Source of the DNA: a bacterium | GTDB taxonomy: Bacteria > UBP13 > UBA5359 | NCBI GenBank assembly: GCA_028685295.1 | Contig: JAQUEL010000031.1 | Span: forward strand, 1 to 17,550 | DNA length: 17,550 nucleotides | Reading direction: 5' to 3' | In this document: positions 14,750 to 17,550 of the stretch, in pieces | Layout: each line of letters begins with the position of its first letter | How positions within the stretch are numbered: position 1 is the first letter of the stretch | Translations under genes and position numbers: made by a program | Notes under the pieces: model-generated | Told to the model about the DNA's origin: nothing | What the model saw: only the letters and a program-made list of their open reading frames with translations | Database searches by the model: none

Positions 14750-15481
14750 TTAATAATACTTTTCCCGGACGATATTTTCCAGCCTGGCGGTCCATCTTCG
14801 CCCGTCAAAACAGACCACCCCTAAATAGGCGGCACGGCAACCTGCCTGAACTATCAGCGTCTCTCCGGATCTTATGCCTTCGGCCGGAGCATCATGGCTG
14901 TGTCCCCCGATTATCAGGTCCAGTCCTGCAATCTGTTGTGCTATTGCAACATCCTCCCTCAGGCCCAGATGGCTGAGCAGAACGAAGAAATCAACCTGTC
15001 CTTCAAGACGCTCCATCTCCCGCATTACCGCATCGACCGGCGGGATGAATTTAAACGGCGATAAACGGACACCCGGTGTACCGGTCAGCATATCACGGCA
15101 TACGCCTATCAAGCCTAACCGATAGCCATGATGCTCTGCTATCAGGCTGGAGCGGCAGCCTCCCTCTCCCCGGCGCTCTCTAAGGTTGGCGCAGAGAACC
15201 GGAAAGCCGGCAGCAGATAGCTTGCGCTTCATCAGGCCTGGAAGCGGATGGAACTCTCTGTTACCCATAGCCATAGCCGTATAGCCCAATTCGGTCATGA
15301 GACGCAGAATCCGTTCTCCGCCCAGCCGTACGCCGAGATTGCCGGCCGATACGGCATCACCGGCGTCTAAAAGAATCCCAGGATACTCTGCAGCCTTTTG
15401 CTTGATATTCTCCGCTCTCGCAGCATCAAGCTTGCCGTGTAAATCATTGGTATGATAGATTATCAGATCCTGGTTGCTCAT
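14750..15481 (-). CDS. Metallophosphoesterase (UshA/5'-nucleotidase N-domain type), catalytic His replaced
   Basis: A 243-residue dinuclear-metal phosphoesterase like the N-terminal domain of 5'-nucleotidases and 2',3'-cyclic phosphodiesterases. Motifs in order: HTNDLHG (Asp13, His15), DAGDAVS (Asp42), MGNREF (Asn74, Arg75), LLSHLG (His171) and IGGHSHD (His194, His196). All metal ligands are present, but the GNHE motif reads GNRE, so the His that normally helps the leaving group is Arg75. There is no signal peptide and no C-terminal substrate-binding domain, unlike secreted UshA (about 550 residues), so it should act in the cytoplasm. Its ATG overlaps the DUF616 stop by 4 bases (ATGA). Substrate unknown; a sugar nucleotide or lipid-phosphate product of the locus is possible. 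Confidence 0.8.
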   Translation of the reverse strand: MSNQDLIIYHTNDLHGKLDAARAENIKQKAAEYPGILLDAGDAVSAGNLGVRLGGERILRLMTELGYTAMAMGNREFHPLPGLMKRKLSAAGFPVLCANLRERRGEGGCRSSLIAEHHGYRLGLIGVCRDMLTGTPGVRLSPFKFIPPVDAVMREMERLEGQVDFFVLLSHLGLREDVAIAQQIAGLDLIIGGHSHDAPAEGIRSGETLIVQAGCRAAYLGVVCFDGRRWTARLENIVREKYY

Positions 15482-16260
15482 GACCTTATGATTATATCAG
15501 CTTGGCCAGGGTCCAGATAACTCTTTCTGTTAAGCTGATGCTCGTGCCTGAAATATTTAAAGTAATTATGCCTCCATTGCTTTCCCGGTATAATCGCGTA
15601 AGAGGCTCTGTTTTTCCAGATAACATAGTTTGCGCTCAGCTGATCCCGCTGGGAATAATGGCTTACTTCATGCCACCAATCCTCCATGATTTTAATAACC
15701 TGAACTTTATTATGTCTTCTTAGAATAATCCCGCCAAAAATCAACCCGTTACCGGCTGGATATCCCTCCTGCTTATATCTTTCCATTTGCTTGATTACAG
15801 TAGCTTCATATTCCAATCTCTTCTCGACGACAACCTTTGCCTCCTTGTAAATACAGTTTCTATCCGGATGTTTTAAAAAAGCCATATCGTTATCTTTCAA
15901 GCAAGAATAAATCAGAGCTGCCGGATCCTTTTTGATCAGAAAACTGGCATCTATCCACATGCTTATATCGTAACTTTCAAAGAATTTATGAGGCAACAGT
16001 TTATAGTATCTTGAAGAGACACGAGGATTCCTTAGATAAAAATCCATCGGCAATCTCTGCCAGGGAGGCGAAACCGGCTGCTGCTCATCATCACAAAAGG
16101 CAAAGAAGTCAATTTCCGGATTAACGAAGGAGGGTTGCCTTATCGCATCACTACCAGCGCTTACTGCAGTATAGATGCAAATTCTCTCCCGGTACGAACT
16201 GTGATGAGACGGTTCATTGCTTTTTTTTCGAAACCGTGAAAAAAGACCCGATATATCCAT
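15478..16260 (-). CDS. DUF616 (TOD1/MUCI70-type) glycosyltransferase-like protein
   Basis: A 260-residue protein matching the DUF616 pattern: ERICIYTAVSAG near the N-terminus, then PRVSSRYYKLLPHKFF, MWIDASFLI (101-109, acidic site like a GT-A DxD), FLKHPDRNCIYKEA (128-141), RYKQEGYPAGNGLIFG, ILRRHN (179-184) and RDQLSANYVIWK (205-216). DUF616 members are treated as glycosyltransferases of the nucleotide-diphospho-sugar fold and are known in plants and in bacterial polysaccharide loci. No membrane segment is seen. The coding sequence is more AT-rich than its high-GC neighbours, compatible with transfer. It is the first intact minus-strand gene after the lone plus-strand gene. GAGGA lies about 14 bases before the ATG, so the start is less certain. 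Confidence 0.75.
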   Translation of the reverse strand: MDISGLFSRFRKKSNEPSHHSSYRERICIYTAVSAGSDAIRQPSFVNPEIDFFAFCDDEQQPVSPPWQRLPMDFYLRNPRVSSRYYKLLPHKFFESYDISMWIDASFLIKKDPAALIYSCLKDNDMAFLKHPDRNCIYKEAKVVVEKRLEYEATVIKQMERYKQEGYPAGNGLIFGGIILRRHNKVQVIKIMEDWWHEVSHYSQRDQLSANYVIWKNRASYAIIPGKQWRHNYFKYFRHEHQLNRKSYLDPGQADIIIRS

Positions 16261-16331
16261 CAGCGGATTATTTTCCTCTTTCTTACTTAGCAGTTACAGC
16301 CTTCGCTTACATTGCTCAATTCACTAAAAAT

Positions 16332-16340
16332 ATCATAGCA
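16332..16340 (-). promoter_or_regulatory. Possible extended -10 promoter of the DUF616 gene
   Basis: On the minus strand TGCTATGAT is an extended -10 element (TATGAT, 5 of 6, plus 16332-16337) about 72 bases before the gene. The -35 region is T-rich without a clear match. It would start the long minus-strand glycan transcript. Confidence 0.35.
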
Positions 16341-16402
16341 TCATCTACCCGGAAAGAAAAGACGCCCGGCTGCCGGGGGTGCCTGAAGAGATGAAGAGCC
16401 CC

Positions 16403-16432
16403 TTGCCTGTACTTGGATAAATATGCTATAAA
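16403..16432 (+). promoter_or_regulatory. Promoter of the plus-strand glycosyltransferase gene
   Basis: TTGCCT (16403-16408, 4 of 6) is followed after 18 bases by TATAAA (16427-16432, 5 of 6) with an extended -10 TG. The ribosome binding site AAAGGA follows at 16445-16450. The intergenic stretch 16261-16457 otherwise holds only a short GC hairpin near 16372-16386 and the opposite-facing promoter. Confidence 0.5.
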
Positions 16433-16457
16433 CAGTATACGTTTAAAGGATAAATAA

Positions 16458-17201
16458 TTGGCCGATATGAAGATCAATTTTACCACCGAGAAAAAGCCTT
16501 ACTGGATCCTGGGCCGCTGGGCGAAGGAGTTTGCCCGACGAATTCCAGGCGCAACCATTACTCACCTAACTCCGAACCGGCAAGCAGATGTCAACGTTTT
16601 CATAAATTACGCCTTATACCGTAAAGGGCCTTACAAATCCATATGTGTCTTTACTCATATGGAGAGAGATAAAAGGTTATCAAAACTCTTTAACAATATC
16701 AGCCGTAATTGCGACTGGTGCTTTGCACAATCGGATTACACCATGTCCTTGCTTCCGAAGAATAAGTCGACAAAATTGAAAATAGGTGTCGGAGAGCAGT
16801 TCTACAAAAAGGAGATCGTGCTGGGTGTCTGCGGCCGACCGTACAGAAGCAATAGAAAGAGAATGGAATGGGCTAAGGCATTGGAAGCGATAGACGGCAT
16901 CAGCATCAAATGGACCAACGGCTCCCTTGCATATGATGAACTGGCTGATTTTTACAGGTCCGTGGATTATATCCTTGTCACCAGTGAAATTGAAGGCGGC
17001 CCGATGTGCATCAAGGAAGCTGTCGCTATGGGTAAGCCCGTAATTACCACAAAGGTCGGATGGTATAACGAGTTTCCGACTTTAACTTACGATACTCTGG
17101 ATGAACTAAAAATCATCATAAGCAAGCTTGCCGTTAATAAGGATGATTGGGACAAAGGCGCAAGGCAACTTGCAGACAGAGCAGCAAAATTACTCTCCTA
17201 A
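16458..17201 (+). CDS. Small GT-B-type glycosyltransferase
   Basis: A 247-residue protein, shorter than ordinary GT4 enzymes (350-400). Its second half is a GT-B donor domain: VLGVCGRPYRSNRKRMEW (121-138) gives the Gly-Arg region, and SEIEGGPMCIKEAVAMGKPVI carries the E-x7-E motif (Glu179, Glu187). The N-terminal acceptor domain is reduced to about 110 residues (FVF-like FINYALYRKGPYK and CDWCFAQSDYTMSLL). I used the TTG at 16458 because AAAGGA lies 7 bases upstream; the ATG at 16467 would be 16 bases away. It is the only gene on the plus strand in the right part of the window and is fairly AT-rich. It converges with the edge gene, overlapping its end by 12 bases. Donor and acceptor are unknown. 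Confidence 0.75.
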   Translation: MADMKINFTTEKKPYWILGRWAKEFARRIPGATITHLTPNRQADVNVFINYALYRKGPYKSICVFTHMERDKRLSKLFNNISRNCDWCFAQSDYTMSLLPKNKSTKLKIGVGEQFYKKEIVLGVCGRPYRSNRKRMEWAKALEAIDGISIKWTNGSLAYDELADFYRSVDYILVTSEIEGGPMCIKEAVAMGKPVITTKVGWYNEFPTLTYDTLDELKIIISKLAVNKDDWDKGARQLADRAAKLLS

Positions 17202-17550
17202 TTCATCCAGCCTTCGGCAAACAGCATCATAAAATTCCAATCTGTAAAGAATAAGCCCCGGCAGGATACGCAGCTTTGCCGGCCAGCGGGTATCGGTCAG
17301 GGCGCGGCGCATAAATGCCGCTAACTGCCCGCCGAAGAAAAAGCGCTTGTGAATATAGACTGCAAAGGGGAATATTCCCGTTGACATCATCACACTCAGG
17401 CACCGATGCTTCCAGTAATAATAAGCTGCTCCCCGGCCGAGTTCACGGGCATACCTGCTTATACCGGCAAGATATTCCTCTGCAGATTGCGGCTTTTTAT
17501 AGTGAAAAACCAAACAGCGCCGGTTGAGATGAGAGCGAAAACCCGCCCGG
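17190..17550 (-). CDS. C-terminal part of a protein cut by the right edge (possibly a glycosyltransferase)
   Basis: A minus-strand frame is open from the right edge to a TAA stop at 17190, giving about 119 residues; the start lies outside the window. There is no conserved catalytic motif in what remains. The tail (for example FHYKKPQSAEEYLAG, then GRGAAYYYWKH and IHKRFFFGGQLAAFMRRAL) resembles the C-terminal extension of GT2 enzymes that follow the catalytic domain, and the neighbourhood supports this, but I cannot prove it. A TTG at 17511-17513 could be mistaken for a start; no ribosome binding site precedes it. Its last 12 bases overlap the end of the plus-strand glycosyltransferase. Confidence 0.6.
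   Translation of the reverse strand, partial: RAGFRSHLNRRCLVFHYKKPQSAEEYLAGISRYARELGRGAAYYYWKHRCLSVMMSTGIFPFAVYIHKRFFFGGQLAAFMRRALTDTRWPAKLRILPGLILYRLEFYDAVCRRLDELGE

Noticed and set aside
1-17550. CRISPR arrays, insertion sequences, tRNA genes, phage or toxin-antitoxin genes
   Set aside because: I saw no regularly spaced repeats, transposase motifs, tRNA cloverleaf or phage-type genes in the window.

Overview
The window looks like a piece of chromosome from an anaerobic, Clostridia-type Firmicute of about 50% GC. The main reasons are the greA-lysS gene pair, the two-subunit NAD-linked dihydroorotate dehydrogenase (pyrK-pyrD), consensus sigma-A promoters and strong AGGAGG-type ribosome binding sites. 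Lysyl-tRNA synthetase is the class I (archaeal-type) enzyme, which is uncommon in Firmicutes. An LptC-like domain raises the possibility of a diderm envelope or of an LptC relative with another role. The species cannot be named from the sequence alone.

Left part (1-4501). Positions 1-254 hold a lysS terminator and two tandem promoter-like sites pointing out of the left edge. They are followed, all on the minus strand, by class I lysS, a terminator, greA behind a perfect TTGACA-17-TATAAT promoter with a hairpin leader, and a gene resembling the cyanobacterial acyl-ACP reductase (AAR). A divergent promoter region separates this block from a HAD phosphatase on the plus strand. Positions 4502-4862 lack an intact gene but contain what looks like a frameshifted minus-strand coding remnant.

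Right part (4863-17550). A tightly packed minus-strand run reads, in transcription order: end of an unrecognised (possibly glycosyltransferase) protein cut by the window edge; DUF616 glycosyltransferase-like protein; cytoplasmic metallophosphoesterase; GT2; GT4; a GT2 domain fused to a membrane-anchored LptC-like domain; a polyprenyl-phosphate-type GT2 with two membrane segments; a flippase-like LPG-synthase-family membrane protein; a PHP-domain phosphoesterase; an ArnT/PMT-type GT39; then pyrK and pyrD. Many neighbours overlap by 1-17 bases, which suggests translational coupling. One small GT-B glycosyltransferase is encoded alone on the plus strand near the right edge.

Together the right part looks like a cell-surface glycan locus. 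Soluble glycosyltransferases would build a glycan, the DPM1-like GT2 would load a sugar on a lipid carrier, a membrane protein may move lipid-linked material, and the GT39 would transfer the lipid-linked sugar outside the membrane. The most unusual item is the GT2-LptC fusion, whose halves differ sharply in base composition. Next come the AAR-like reductase, the metallophosphoesterase with Arg in place of the catalytic His, the greA leader hairpin and the tandem promoters at the left edge.
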